DNA of 64,000 nucleotides, from assembly GCA_963751795.1 (NCBI GenBank), contig CAVVVI010000004.1, forward strand, positions 372,001 through 436,000. Reading direction: 5' to 3'. This stretch comes from BOG-908 sp963751795 (lineage in GTDB: Bacteria > Pseudomonadota > Alphaproteobacteria > Acetobacterales > Acetobacteraceae). Below are positions 10,135-18,658 of this stretch, one piece after another. The translations under genes and the position numbers were made by a program. The notes under the pieces were generated by a model, which did no database searches, had not been told where the DNA came from, and saw nothing but the letters and a program-made list of their open reading frames with translations. Positions within the stretch are counted from its first letter, which is position 1. Each line of letters begins with the position of its first letter.

Positions 10135-10986
10135 ATGGCCTTCCTCGACGAACCCGAGCCCACGCGCCTGACGCCGCTGCAGGTGGCACTGGGCATTCGC
10201 CGGCTGGTGGCGCCCAATCCCGGCCCGATGACGCATCATGGCACCAACACCTGGCTGGTGAATGGCCCCGACGGGCTGAGCGTGATTGACCCTGGGCCGG
10301 ACGATGCCGGCCATCTCGCCGCGATCGCGGCCTGCGGGCCGGTGGCGCGCATCCTGCTGACGCACACGCATCCGGACCATCTGGCCGGCGCGCCGGCGCT
10401 GCGTGCGGCCACCGGCGCGCCGATCCTGGGCTGGGGGCGGCCGTGGGCGGCGGGGTTTCTGCCGGACCGGGCGCTGGGCGATGGCGAGCGCGTGGCCGGC
10501 CTGGTGGCGCTGCACACGCCAGGCCATGCCAGCGACCATCTGTGCTTTGCGCTGGAGGGGACGGGGATTGTGTTCACCGGCGACCACGTGATGTCGTGGT
10601 CCACCAGCATCGTCAGCCCGCCGGATGGCGACATGGCCGATTACATGGCGAGCCTGCGCCTGCTGCTGGCGCGTGCCGACACGCTGTATCTGTGCGGGCA
10701 CGGGCCGCCGCTGCCCAATCCGGCGCCGCTGGTGCGCGGCATGCTGAACCACAGGGCCGGGCGCGAGGCGGCGATCCTGGTGGCGCTGCGCCAGGGGCCG
10801 GCGAGCGTGGAGGCGCTGACCGAGGCGATGTATGCGGGCGTGGATGCGCGGCTGCTGCCCGCGGCACGGCGCAACGTGCTGGCGCATCTGCTGAAGCTGG
10901 CGCACGAGGCGCGGGCGGCCGAAGATGGCGCGCAATGGCGGTGCATTCCGGCACCGGCCGAAGGAGAGCGGCAATGGCACGACTGA
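10135..10986 (+). CDS. Metallo-beta-lactamase-fold hydrolase, LACTB2-like
   Basis: The protein has 283 residues. The zinc-binding HxHxDH motif is THTHPDHLAG (residues 76-85). Further metal ligands lie in HTPGHASDH (near 127-135) and IVFTGDHVM (near 145-150), with CGHGPP later. The C-terminal 80 residues look like the small winged-helix tail of LACTB2-type proteins, which in eukaryotes cleave RNA; in bacteria the substrate is mostly unknown. The gene follows tRNA-Lys by 21 bp. Its last 13 bases overlap the downstream SDR gene, so the two are probably cotranscribed. The fold is certain, the substrate is not. Confidence 0.85.
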   Translation: MAFLDEPEPTRLTPLQVALGIRRLVAPNPGPMTHHGTNTWLVNGPDGLSVIDPGPDDAGHLAAIAACGPVARILLTHTHPDHLAGAPALRAATGAPILGWGRPWAAGFLPDRALGDGERVAGLVALHTPGHASDHLCFALEGTGIVFTGDHVMSWSTSIVSPPDGDMADYMASLRLLLARADTLYLCGHGPPLPNPAPLVRGMLNHRAGREAAILVALRQGPASVEALTEAMYAGVDARLLPAARRNVLAHLLKLAHEARAAEDGAQWRCIPAPAEGERQWHD

Positions 10987-11825
10987 ACGACAAGGTTGCC
11001 GTGATCACCGGCGGCTGTTCCGGCATCGGGCTGGCCACGGTGGAGCTGTTCGTGGCCGAGGGTGCGCGGGTGATCGTGGGCGACATCCAGGACGAGCGCG
11101 GCGCGGCGTTGGCCGAGCGGCTTGGCGCGGCGGTGCACTACCAGCATTGCGACGTGACCGACGAGGCGCAGATCGCGGCCCTGATGCAGGCGGCGGTGAC
11201 GCGGTTCGGCCAGCTCGACATCGTGTTCAACAACGCCGGCGCCGGCGGGGCGCGCGAGCGGATCGACGAGATGACGGGCGAGCTGTGGGACCGCACCATG
11301 ACGCTGCTGCTACGCTCGGTGGCGCTGGGCATTCGCCATGCGGCGCCGCACATGCAGGCGCGCGGCGGCGCCATCATCAACACGTCCTCTGTCTCGGCGC
11401 TGGAAGCCGGGGCGGCGCCGATCGCCTACTCGACGGCCAAAGCCGGCGTGCTGCATCTGAGTTCCCTGGCCGCGGCCGAGCTTTCGCGCTTTCGCATCCG
11501 GGTGAACGCCATCTGCCCGGGGTTCATCCTGACCGACATCTTCACCAGCAGCTTCGGCATGACGGACAACGCCGCGGCCCAGGCGAAGGCCGGCCTAGCG
11601 GCGGTCTCGCCGCATGCGCAGCCGCTGGCGATGCCCGGCACGGCCGATCATATCGCCAAGGCGTGCCTATACCTGGCCAGCGACGACGCGGCCTTCGTGA
11701 CCGGCACGCATCTGGTCGTCGATGGCGGCCTGACGATCGGCCCGCGCAGCTCCTGGGACCCGAACGCGCCGTCGATCGTGTACGATCTGCTGCAAGGTGC
11801 CGTTGCGGCGACGCAAGGAACGTAA
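10974..11825 (+). CDS. Short-chain dehydrogenase/reductase (SDR)
   Basis: The protein has 283 residues. A classical SDR Rossmann domain is shown by the TGGCSGIG cofactor motif (residues 12-19), the NNAG motif (FNNAGAGG), a catalytic Ser in TSSVS and the YSTAK catalytic Tyr/Lys. PGFILTDIF follows, as usual in the family. D after the second beta strand (VGDIQD) suggests NAD(H) rather than NADP(H). ATG 10974 is chosen because AAGGAGAG lies just upstream. It overlaps the end of the hydrolase gene and converges with ruvX 10 bp away. The substrate is unknown; family members oxidise secondary alcohols and sugars. Confidence 0.85.
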   Translation: MARLNDKVAVITGGCSGIGLATVELFVAEGARVIVGDIQDERGAALAERLGAAVHYQHCDVTDEAQIAALMQAAVTRFGQLDIVFNNAGAGGARERIDEMTGELWDRTMTLLLRSVALGIRHAAPHMQARGGAIINTSSVSALEAGAAPIAYSTAKAGVLHLSSLAAAELSRFRIRVNAICPGFILTDIFTSSFGMTDNAAAQAKAGLAAVSPHAQPLAMPGTADHIAKACLYLASDDAAFVTGTHLVVDGGLTIGPRSSWDPNAPSIVYDLLQGAVAATQGT

Positions 11826-11835
11826 GAAGAGGGCC

Positions 11836-12303
11836 TTAGCCTCCCCTGCTCGCATCCAACGCCGCCTGAAGCATGTAAGCCGCCGCCATCTGATCCACCA
11901 CGGCGGCGCGCCGCTGGCGCGTCATGTCGGCCTCGCCGATGAGGAAGCGGTTCACCGCCGCGCTGGACAGGCGTTCGTCCCACAGCGCGGCGGGCAGGCC
12001 GGTGGCGTCGGACAATGCGCGCGTCCAGTCCCGCGCGGCCTGGGCGGCCGGGCCCAGCCTGCCGTCCATCGACAGCGGCAGGCCCACGACCAGGCCGCCG
12101 ACGCCGAGCCTGCGGGCGATGGCGGCGATTTCGGCCGCGTTGGCGCCGAGCTTGCCGCGGCGCAGGGCCGTGTGCGGGCTGGCCAGCAGCAGGCTGACGT
12201 CCGAGAGGGCCACGCCGATCGTGCGTGCGCCGGGATCGAGCCCGATCAGGCGCGCGCCCGGAAGCAGGGCCGCGCGCAAGGCGGCGATGTTGATGACGGG
12301 CAT
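11836..12303 (-). CDS. ruvX: Holliday junction resolvase-like RuvX/YqgF
   Basis: This RNase H-fold nuclease of 155 residues is implicated in 16S rRNA 5'-end maturation and Holliday junction resolution. Motifs are LIGLDPGARTIGVALSD (first catalytic Asp), GLPLSMDGRLG, and the C-terminal DERLSS / VDQMAAAYMLQ region with the remaining acidic residues. The start is set at ATG 12303 (MPVINIAALR) because the upstream extension is arginine-rich and lies in the divergent intergenic space. It is divergent from gatC 47 bp away. Confidence 0.9.
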   Translation of the reverse strand: MPVINIAALRAALLPGARLIGLDPGARTIGVALSDVSLLLASPHTALRRGKLGANAAEIAAIARRLGVGGLVVGLPLSMDGRLGPAAQAARDWTRALSDATGLPAALWDERLSSAAVNRFLIGEADMTRQRRAAVVDQMAAAYMLQAALDASRGG

Positions 12304-12350
12304 GGCCGCGACTATGGTCCGCCGCCTGCCCACCAGCCAGAGGCCTGCTT

Positions 12351-12638
12351 ATGTCGCTCGATCCCGCGACCGTCCGCCGCATTGCCAAGCTCGCCCGCAT
12401 CCGGCTGGAGGAACAGGACCTGCCGCGCCTGCAGGGTGAGCTGAACAACATATTGGGCTGGATCGAAACGCTGTCGGAAGTGGATGTGGAGGGTGTGGCG
12501 CCGCTGACGGGCGGTGCGCAGATCGCGCTGCGCCTGCGCGCCGATGCGGTGACGGATGGCAGCATGGCGGACGCGGTGCTGGCCAACGCGCCGGACCGGG
12601 CGGGCGCCTTTTTCACCGTGCCGAAGGTGGTCGAATAG
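12351..12638 (+). CDS. gatC: Asp-tRNA(Asn)/Glu-tRNA(Gln) amidotransferase subunit C
   Basis: The protein has 95 residues. GatC wraps between GatA and GatB and stabilises the amidotransferase complex. It opens with SLDPATVRRIAKLARIRLEE and continues with a short helix ending ILGWIETLSEVDVEGV, both typical of the family. The stop TAG is one base before gatA, so gatCAB is a tight operon. Confidence 0.94.
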   Translation: MSLDPATVRRIAKLARIRLEEQDLPRLQGELNNILGWIETLSEVDVEGVAPLTGGAQIALRLRADAVTDGSMADAVLANAPDRAGAFFTVPKVVE

Positions 12639-12639
12639 C

Positions 12640-14124
12640 ATGTTGACCGATCTGACGATCGCCGCGGCTGCCGCCGGGCTGCGCCGGCGTGCGTTTTCCG
12701 CACGCGAGCTGGTGCAGGCGCACACGGATGCGGCCGCCACGCTGAACCCGCGGCTGGGTGCGTTCATTACGCTGACGCCGGAGCGCGCGTTGCAGCAGGC
12801 CGATGCGGCCGATGCGGCGCTGGCGGCAGGTGCCGCGGGCCCGCTGGCGGGCATACCGCTGGGCATCAAGGATCTGTTCTGCACGGCGGGTGTGCGCACC
12901 ACCGCGGGCAGCCGCATCCTGGATGATTTCGTGCCGCCGTACGAGAGCACGGTGACGGCCAATCTGCTCGACGATGGCGCGGTGTTCCTGGGCAAGACCA
13001 ATCTGGACGAGTTCGCCATGGGCTCGTCGAACATGACATCGGCGTTCGGCCCGGTGGAGAATCCTTGGAAGCGGGCGGGCGATGCGGCGGCCGTGCTGGT
13101 GCCGGGCGGCTCTTCCGGCGGCTCGGCGGCCGCCGTGGCGGCGCGGGTGGCGATGGGCGCCACGGGCACCGATACCGGCGGTTCCATCCGCCAGCCTGCG
13201 GCGTTCTGCGGCCTGGTAGGGGCCAAGCCGACCTATGGCCGCTGCAGCCGCTGGGGCACGGTGGCGTTTGCGAGTTCGCTGGACCAGGCTGGGCCGTTCG
13301 CACGCACGGTGGAAGATTGCGCGATGCTGCTGGCCAGCATGGCGGGGTTCGATGCCAAGGACAGCACCAGCGTTGATCTACCGGTGCCCGATCTGGTGGC
13401 CGCGTGCCGCCGAGGCGTGGCCGGGCTGCGCATCGGCGTGCCGCGCGAGTATCGCGCCGATGGCATGCCCGAGGCGGTGGAGCGGTTGTGGCGGGACGGG
13501 CTGGACTGGCTGAAGCGCGCCGGCGCCACCGTCGTGGATGTGAGCCTGCCGCATACGAAATACGGCCTGGCGACCTATTACATCGTCGCACCCGCGGAGG
13601 CGTCCTCCAACCTCGCGCGCTATGACGGCGTGCGGTTCGGCCATCGCGTCGAGGGCCACGATCTGACCGAGCTGTACGAGCTGACGCGCGCGGCGGGGTT
13701 CGGCGCCGAGGTGCAGCGCCGCATCATGATCGGGACGTATGTGCTCTCGGCCGGTTATTACGACGCATATTACCTGCGGGCGCAGAAGGTGCGCGCGCTG
13801 ATCCTGCGCGATTTCACTACCGTGTTCGGCGAGGTGGATGCGTTGCTGACGCCCACCGCACCTTCGGCGGCGTTCGCGCAGGGCGAGAAGATGGATGATC
13901 CGATTGCGATGTATCTGAACGACGTGTTCACCGTGCCGGCCAGCATGGCGGGCGTGCCGGCGATCAGCGTGCCGGCCGGGCTGGACGGGCAGGGGTTGCC
14001 GCTGGGGCTGCAGGTGATCGCGCGGCCGTATGACGAGGCGACGATGTTCGCCGTGGCACAGGCGATCGAGGATGCGGCGGGGTTTACGGCAATGCCGGCG
14101 GTGCGGGCGGGGGTGGCGGCATGA
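12640..14124 (+). CDS. gatA: Asp-tRNA(Asn)/Glu-tRNA(Gln) amidotransferase subunit A
   Basis: This glutaminase/amidase subunit of 494 residues liberates ammonia for the transamidation of misacylated tRNA. The amidase-signature Ser-cisSer-Lys triad is visible as Lys in GIPLGIKDLF, the first Ser in GGSSGGSAAAV and the nucleophile region TDTGGSIRQPA. The start is ATG 12640, right after the gatC stop; the longer open frame overlaps gatC and is rejected. The stop overlaps the gatB start (ATGA at 14121-14124). Confidence 0.95.
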   Translation: MLTDLTIAAAAAGLRRRAFSARELVQAHTDAAATLNPRLGAFITLTPERALQQADAADAALAAGAAGPLAGIPLGIKDLFCTAGVRTTAGSRILDDFVPPYESTVTANLLDDGAVFLGKTNLDEFAMGSSNMTSAFGPVENPWKRAGDAAAVLVPGGSSGGSAAAVAARVAMGATGTDTGGSIRQPAAFCGLVGAKPTYGRCSRWGTVAFASSLDQAGPFARTVEDCAMLLASMAGFDAKDSTSVDLPVPDLVAACRRGVAGLRIGVPREYRADGMPEAVERLWRDGLDWLKRAGATVVDVSLPHTKYGLATYYIVAPAEASSNLARYDGVRFGHRVEGHDLTELYELTRAAGFGAEVQRRIMIGTYVLSAGYYDAYYLRAQKVRALILRDFTTVFGEVDALLTPTAPSAAFAQGEKMDDPIAMYLNDVFTVPASMAGVPAISVPAGLDGQGLPLGLQVIARPYDEATMFAVAQAIEDAAGFTAMPAVRAGVAA

Positions 14125-15581
14125 GCTACACGATCGAGGGCGCATCCGGCACGTGGGAGATCGTGTGCGGGCTGGAGGTGCATGCGCAGGTCATCAGCCG
14201 CTCCAAATTGTTCAGCGGTGCGGCGACGGATTTCGGCAGTGAGCCGAACAGCCAGGTGAGCTTCGTGGATGCGGCGTTTCCGGGCATGTTGCCGGTGCTG
14301 AACCAAGAATGCGTGGCGCAGGCCGTGCGCACCGGGCTGGGGCTGAACGCGCAGATCAACCTGACAAGCCGGTTCGACCGCAAAAACTACTTCTATGCCG
14401 ACCTGCCGAGCGGCTACCAAATCAGCCAGTTCGAGCATCCAATCGTGGGCCGCGGCGCGGTGGACATCGAACTGGCCGATGGCAGCACGCGGCAGATCGG
14501 CGTGACGCGGCTGCATCTGGAGCAGGATGCGGGCAAGAGCCTGCACGACCAGGATCCGGCGCGCTCGTTCATCGACCTCAACCGCTGCGGCGTAGCGCTG
14601 ATGGAGATCGTCAGCGAGCCGGATATCCGCTCGCCGGAGGAGGCCGGGGCCTATCTGCGCAAGCTGCGCACCGTGCTGCGCTATTTGGGCACCTGCGACG
14701 GCAACATGGACGAGGGGAGCATGCGCGCCGACGTGAACGTGTCGGTGCGCCATGCCGGCGAGGCGTTCCGCACGCGCTGCGAGGTGAAGAACGTCAATTC
14801 CGTGCGCTTCGTGATGCAGGCGATCGAGGCCGAGGCGAAGCGCCAGGTGGCGGTTTGGGAGGCCGGCGGCGCGGTGCATCAGGAGACGCGCCTGTTCGAT
14901 CCCGCGCGGGGCGAGACGCGCAGCATGCGCAGCAAGGAAGACGCGCACGATTATCGTTACTTCCCCGATCCGGACCTGCTGCCGCTGGTGCTCGACCAGG
15001 ATTGGGTGGACAGCCTGCGCGCGGCCCTGCCGGAGCTGCCGGATGCCAAGCGGGCGCGCTTCGTGCGCGATTACGGGCTGCCGGCCTACGATGCCGGCGT
15101 GCTGGTGGCCGAACAGGCCACGGCCGCGTTTTTCGAGACGGTGGCGCATGGCCGCGATGGCCGGCTGGCGGCCAACTGGATCACCGGCGATTTCTTTGCA
15201 GCGCTGAACCGCACCGGCCGCACGATCGAGACGAGCCCGGTGAGTGCCGCGCATCTGGGCGGGCTGCTGGATCTGCTGGCCGACGGCACGATCAACGGGC
15301 GCATCGCCAAGGAGGTGTTCGAGGCGATGGTGGAGACCGGCGCCGCGCCTGGCGAGATCGTGGAGGCGCGCGGGCTGCGGCAGGTGACCGATACGGGTGC
15401 CATCGACGCCGCGGTGGATGCCGTGCTGGCGGCCAATCCGGACAAGCTGGCGGAATACCGCGCCGGCAAGGACAAATTGTTCGGTTTCTTCGTGGGCCAG
15501 GTGATGAAGGCGATGGCCGGGCGCGGCAACCCTGCTTTGGTGAACGAGACGTTGCGTGCGCGGCTGGGCCCGGCTGCTTGA
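14121..15581 (+). CDS. gatB: Asp-tRNA(Asn)/Glu-tRNA(Gln) amidotransferase subunit B
   Basis: The protein has 486 residues. GatB binds the misacylated tRNA and activates the side-chain carboxylate with ATP. Family landmarks are WEIVCGLEVHAQ, KNYFYADLPSGYQISQFE, GVTRLHLEQDAGKS, EDAHDYRYFPDPDLLP, and the C-terminal YqeY-like tail (GFFVGQVMKAMAGRGNPALV). Its presence implies that Gln-tRNA and/or Asn-tRNA is made by the indirect route in this organism, as in most alphaproteobacteria. Confidence 0.96.
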   Translation: MSYTIEGASGTWEIVCGLEVHAQVISRSKLFSGAATDFGSEPNSQVSFVDAAFPGMLPVLNQECVAQAVRTGLGLNAQINLTSRFDRKNYFYADLPSGYQISQFEHPIVGRGAVDIELADGSTRQIGVTRLHLEQDAGKSLHDQDPARSFIDLNRCGVALMEIVSEPDIRSPEEAGAYLRKLRTVLRYLGTCDGNMDEGSMRADVNVSVRHAGEAFRTRCEVKNVNSVRFVMQAIEAEAKRQVAVWEAGGAVHQETRLFDPARGETRSMRSKEDAHDYRYFPDPDLLPLVLDQDWVDSLRAALPELPDAKRARFVRDYGLPAYDAGVLVAEQATAAFFETVAHGRDGRLAANWITGDFFAALNRTGRTIETSPVSAAHLGGLLDLLADGTINGRIAKEVFEAMVETGAAPGEIVEARGLRQVTDTGAIDAAVDAVLAANPDKLAEYRAGKDKLFGFFVGQVMKAMAGRGNPALVNETLRARLGPAA

Positions 15582-15656
15582 TCGAGCCGCCGCTTGATTG
15601 ACCCGCCCGCCGCGAGCCCGTAAGACGGTTGGGCAAACGTCGTGTTGCATCCCGGC

Positions 15657-15749
15657 GGAGGGGTGGCCGAGTGGCTGAAGGCGGCGGTTTGCTAAACCGT
15701 TGTACACTGTAAAGGTGTACCGTGAGTTCGAATCTCATCCCCTCCGCCA
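15657..15749 (+). tRNA. tRNA-Ser(GCT)
   Basis: A 93-nt class II tRNA with acceptor GGAGGGG/CCCCTCC, anticodon loop TTGCTAA (GCT), a long variable arm as expected for Ser, T-arm GTGAGTTCGAATCTCAT, and encoded CCA. Confidence 0.96.
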
Positions 15750-15794
15750 AGGGGCTTCGCGGCCGGTATTCCCGGCGCGGCCGGCGCCGCGGCG

Positions 15795-16010
15795 CTAATA
15801 AGGCTTGCGGTTATCCTGGACGATGCGGGTTGTCTGCATGACCTCGATCGGCTTGCCGGCGAAGGGGCGGTCGGCTTCGGCGCCGGGGCCGCGCCGGCTG
15901 GCTTCCAGGGCAAAAGCGAGGGTCAGCGCGCGGTCGTAGTCGCGCTGCTGCCGGGCGTCCGACAGCGAGCGCAGCAGGCGCGTTTCGATCGTTTTGGCCA
16001 GGTCTTCCAT
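15795..16010 (-). CDS. Small hypothetical protein (71 aa)
   Basis: The open frame of 71 codons begins at ATG 16010 (MEDLAKTIETRLLRSLSDAR) and is rich in charged residues. The N-terminal 40 residues are predicted to be a long amphipathic helix; the C-terminal part is polar. No signal peptide, TM segment or catalytic motif is visible. Codon use is typical of neighbouring genes, which supports real coding. I do not recognise the family. It sits alone between tRNA-Ser and the HpaI-type aldolase, divergent from the latter. Confidence 0.5.
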   Translation of the reverse strand: MEDLAKTIETRLLRSLSDARQQRDYDRALTLAFALEASRRGPGAEADRPFAGKPIEVMQTTRIVQDNRKPY

Positions 16011-16301
16011 GGCGACGGTATGACACAGACGAATACTGTTTTCCAGAACGATCGTAAAAAAGTGTCTTGCCGCGGCGTGACTTGCGCCATGGGACTCGTT
16101 TGCTGATTTTTGTACGCGCGCTCCGAGTATTCGGCGCTGCTTGCAGCGGAATTTTCAATCGCCAGTTGTAGCGACTCGGCGGATCCAGGGCAGCTGCATC
16201 ACGCGCGCTGGCGCATCTGCATCGCGCTTGCGGCGGGCGGAGGCGGTGTTCGCGGCGACGCGGGCGGCCTATGATTTTCGCTTCACCACCGGGGCGCGGC
16301 G
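16011..16301. other. Intergenic region between small gene and aldolase
   Basis: About 290 bp without a supported gene. The left part is less GC-rich (for example GATCGTAAAAAAGTGTC near 16050) and probably holds the promoters of the two divergent flanking genes. I could not assign specific -35/-10 elements. Confidence 0.35.
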
Positions 16302-17027
16302 ATGGCTGAGATTTTTGGCTGGATGACGATCGCCGACCCGTTCGCCAACGTGCTCTATGCCGCCGCCGGGTGGGATGGCGTGGTGATCGATGCCCAGCAT
16401 GGCCAGTTCGACGAGCGTGCCATGGTGGCCACCCTGCTGGCCCTGCCGGCGCCCCGGCCCCGGCGCCTGGTGCGCATCGCGGCCAACGACGCGGCACTGG
16501 TCGGCAAGGCGCTGGATAGCGGTGCCGACGGGGTGATCGTGCCCATGGTCAACAGCGCGGCCGATGCCGTGCGGTTGGCCCAGGCGGCCTGGTATGCGCC
16601 GCGGGGCGCGCGCTCCTTCGGGCCGGCGCTGGCCCTGCTGCGGGCCGGCAGCCAGCCCTATGGCGACTTCGTGGCGCGCCAGCAGGTGCTGGCGATGATC
16701 GAAACGCGCGAGGCGCTCGATACGGTGGCCGCCATTGCGGCGGTGGACGGGATTACCGGGCTGTTCGTGGGGCCGAACGATCTGGCGCTGACGCTGGGGC
16801 TGCCAGCCGGGTCGGATCGCGAGGAGCCGGCCTTGCTGGACGCGTTCGGGCGGGTGGTGGCGGCCGCCAGGGCACAGGGCAAGACGAGCGGCATCTTCTG
16901 CGCCAGTGCCGCCTACGCGCGGCGAATGGCCGCAATCGGGTTCGACCTGGTGAATGTGGGCACCGATGCGATGGGGCTGGCGAGCGCTGCGGCGGCAGCG
17001 GTCGCCGGTGGGCGCGACGCGGGCTAG
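16302..17027 (+). CDS. HpcH/HpaI family aldolase
   Basis: The protein has 241 residues. This class II pyruvate aldolase family cleaves 2-keto-3-deoxy or 4-hydroxy-2-oxo acids such as 4-hydroxy-2-oxoheptane-1,7-dioate. Landmarks are FGWMTIADPFANVLYAAAGW, VVIDAQHGQFDE (catalytic Asp/His region), GADGVIVPMVNSA, LAMIETREAL (metal-ligand Glu) and GLFVGPNDLALTLG (metal-ligand Asp). The N-terminus is short for the family. ATG 16302 is the only sensible start because TGA lies in frame at 16272-16274. The neighbouring MarR gene and hppD/hmgA suggest aromatic-acid degradation, but the exact substrate is not shown by sequence. Confidence 0.82.
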   Translation: MAEIFGWMTIADPFANVLYAAAGWDGVVIDAQHGQFDERAMVATLLALPAPRPRRLVRIAANDAALVGKALDSGADGVIVPMVNSAADAVRLAQAAWYAPRGARSFGPALALLRAGSQPYGDFVARQQVLAMIETREALDTVAAIAAVDGITGLFVGPNDLALTLGLPAGSDREEPALLDAFGRVVAAARAQGKTSGIFCASAAYARRMAAIGFDLVNVGTDAMGLASAAAAAVAGGRDAG

Positions 17028-17033
17028 CGCGGG

Positions 17034-17477
17034 CTATTCCAGCCGCAGGGCGAGCGCCTCGATGGTGCGCAGCATGGCCATGAAGCCGGCCAGCTCGTCT
17101 GCGCCGAAGCCCGCGAACAGGCGCTGCTCCAGCTCCAGCGCCTTGGGCACCACCTCGGCGTACAGGCGCTGCCCGTCGCGGCTGAGGCGCAGGAGGTGCG
17201 AGCGCCGGTCCTCCGTATTGGCCCCGCGCTCGATCAGGCCGCGGCCGGTCAGCGCGATGGCGGCGCGGCTGACCGTCACCTTGTCCATGCGCGTGCGCCG
17301 GCCGATCGCCTGCTGCGTGATGCCGTCGTTTTCGGCGATGACGGCGATCAGGCGCCATTCCGGGATGCGCAGCCCGAACAGCGTCTCGTAGGCGCGCGCG
17401 ATGGCTTCGCTGACCGTGTTCGAGGCCACCGAGAGCCGGTAGGGCAGGAAGGCGTCGAGCACGAGCCGGTCTGGCAT
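17034..17477 (-). CDS. MarR family transcriptional regulator
   Basis: A winged-helix regulator of about 147 residues. The recognition region reads NDGITQQAIGRRTRMDKVTVSRA, followed by a wing containing NTEDRRSHLLRLS, where DxRS is the MarR signature. ATG 17477 (MPDRLVLDAFLPYRLSV) is preferred over TTG 17501 because homologues I recall begin near the LVLDAFLPYRLS segment. It is divergent from hppD, with an imperfect palindrome in the 80-bp gap. It probably controls hppD-hmgA and perhaps itself in response to an aromatic ligand; this is inferred from position. Confidence 0.85.
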   Translation of the reverse strand: MPDRLVLDAFLPYRLSVASNTVSEAIARAYETLFGLRIPEWRLIAVIAENDGITQQAIGRRTRMDKVTVSRAAIALTGRGLIERGANTEDRRSHLLRLSRDGQRLYAEVVPKALELEQRLFAGFGADELAGFMAMLRTIEALALRLE

Positions 17478-17524
17478 GGCGATGGTCACCGTTGACACCA
17501 AAGGGGTGCCTGCCCATGCTTGGT

Positions 17525-17539
17525 ATCATAAGATATTAT
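17525..17539. promoter_or_regulatory. Candidate MarR operator upstream of hppD
   Basis: An AT-rich imperfect palindrome (ATCATA-AGA-TATTAT) lies in the marR-hppD intergenic gap, 20 bp before the hppD ATG. MarR proteins bind short AT-rich palindromes near their own divergent promoters. The match is by eye and unconfirmed. Confidence 0.4.
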
Positions 17540-17558
17540 CTGCCGGGAGACTACGCCC

Positions 17559-18626
17559 ATGACCGAAGCCGCCAATCCGCTGGGCCTGGACGGGTTCGAG
17601 TTCTGCGAGTTCACCTCGCCCGATCCCGATGCGATGGCAGCGCAGTTCGAGCAGCTGGGCTTCGTGGCCGCCGCGCACCATCCGAGCCGCGCGGTGACGC
17701 GCTACAAGCAGGGGCGCATCAACCTGCTGCTGAACCGCGAGACGACCGGCCAGGCGGCCGATTTCCGCGCGGCGCACGGGCCCTCGGCCAGCGGCATGGC
17801 GTTTCGCGTGGCCGACGCGGCGAAGGCTTACGAGACGGCGCTGGCCTGCGGCGGCAAGCCGGCCGATGCCGCGGCGGGCACGCTGGGTGACGGCAGCCAC
17901 GTGCTGCAGGGGATCGGCGGCTCGTATCTGTATCTGGTGGACCGGTTTGGCGCCAAAGGCAGCCTGTACGACGATTGGCAGCAGGTCCCCGGTGCCGCCG
18001 AAGCAGAGGCGGCCAATTCGGTCGGCTTCGATCTGCTGGACCATCTCACGCACAACGTGCGCCGCGGCGAGATGCGCACCTGGTCGGGCTTCTACAACAG
18101 GATCTTCGGCTTTCAGGAGCAGAAGTATTTCGACATCAAGGGGAAGGCGACCGGCCTGTTCAGCCAGGCGATGATCGCGCCGGACGGCGCCATCCGCATT
18201 CCGCTCAACGAGAGCCAGGACGATCACAGCCAGATCGAGGAGTTCCTGCGCGAGTATAAAGGCGAGGGCATCCAGCATCTGGCTTTGTCCACGCACGATA
18301 TTTTCGCGACGGTTGAAAAGTTGCGGGCGCGCGGCGTGCGGCTGCAGGACACGATCGAGACGTATTACGAGCTGGTGGACAAGCGCGTGCCCGGGCATGG
18401 CGAGGATTTGGCGCGGCTCAAGCAGAACCGCATCCTGATCGACGGCGACGTTGAACGCGAAGGCATCCTGCTGCAGATCTTCACGGAAAACCTGTTCGGG
18501 CCGATCTTCTTCGAGATCATCCAGCGCAAGGGCAACGAGGGCTTCGGGGCCGGCAATTTCCAGGCGCTGTACGAATCGATCGAGCTCGATCAGATCAGGC
18601 GCGGCGTCATCAAGGTCGATGCCTGA
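17559..18626 (+). CDS. hppD: 4-hydroxyphenylpyruvate dioxygenase
   Basis: The protein has 355 residues. It converts 4-hydroxyphenylpyruvate to homogentisate using Fe(II) and O2, the second step of tyrosine degradation. The vicinal-oxygen-chelate fold carries the three iron ligands expected: His162 (DHLTHNV), His240 (GIQHLALST) and Glu319 (LFGPIFFEIIQR). The C-terminal GFGAGNFQALYESIE segment that closes the active site is present. hmgA starts 32 bp downstream and encodes the next pathway step. A candidate MarR operator lies just upstream. Confidence 0.96.
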   Translation: MTEAANPLGLDGFEFCEFTSPDPDAMAAQFEQLGFVAAAHHPSRAVTRYKQGRINLLLNRETTGQAADFRAAHGPSASGMAFRVADAAKAYETALACGGKPADAAAGTLGDGSHVLQGIGGSYLYLVDRFGAKGSLYDDWQQVPGAAEAEAANSVGFDLLDHLTHNVRRGEMRTWSGFYNRIFGFQEQKYFDIKGKATGLFSQAMIAPDGAIRIPLNESQDDHSQIEEFLREYKGEGIQHLALSTHDIFATVEKLRARGVRLQDTIETYYELVDKRVPGHGEDLARLKQNRILIDGDVEREGILLQIFTENLFGPIFFEIIQRKGNEGFGAGNFQALYESIELDQIRRGVIKVDA

Positions 18627-18658
18627 CACGACGCTGATGTGCTGAAAGGCGGCGAACG

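Noticed and set aside
17492..17520. TTGACA as the hppD -35 box
   Set aside because: The hexamer at the expected -10 distance (CATGCT) is poor; it is not called.
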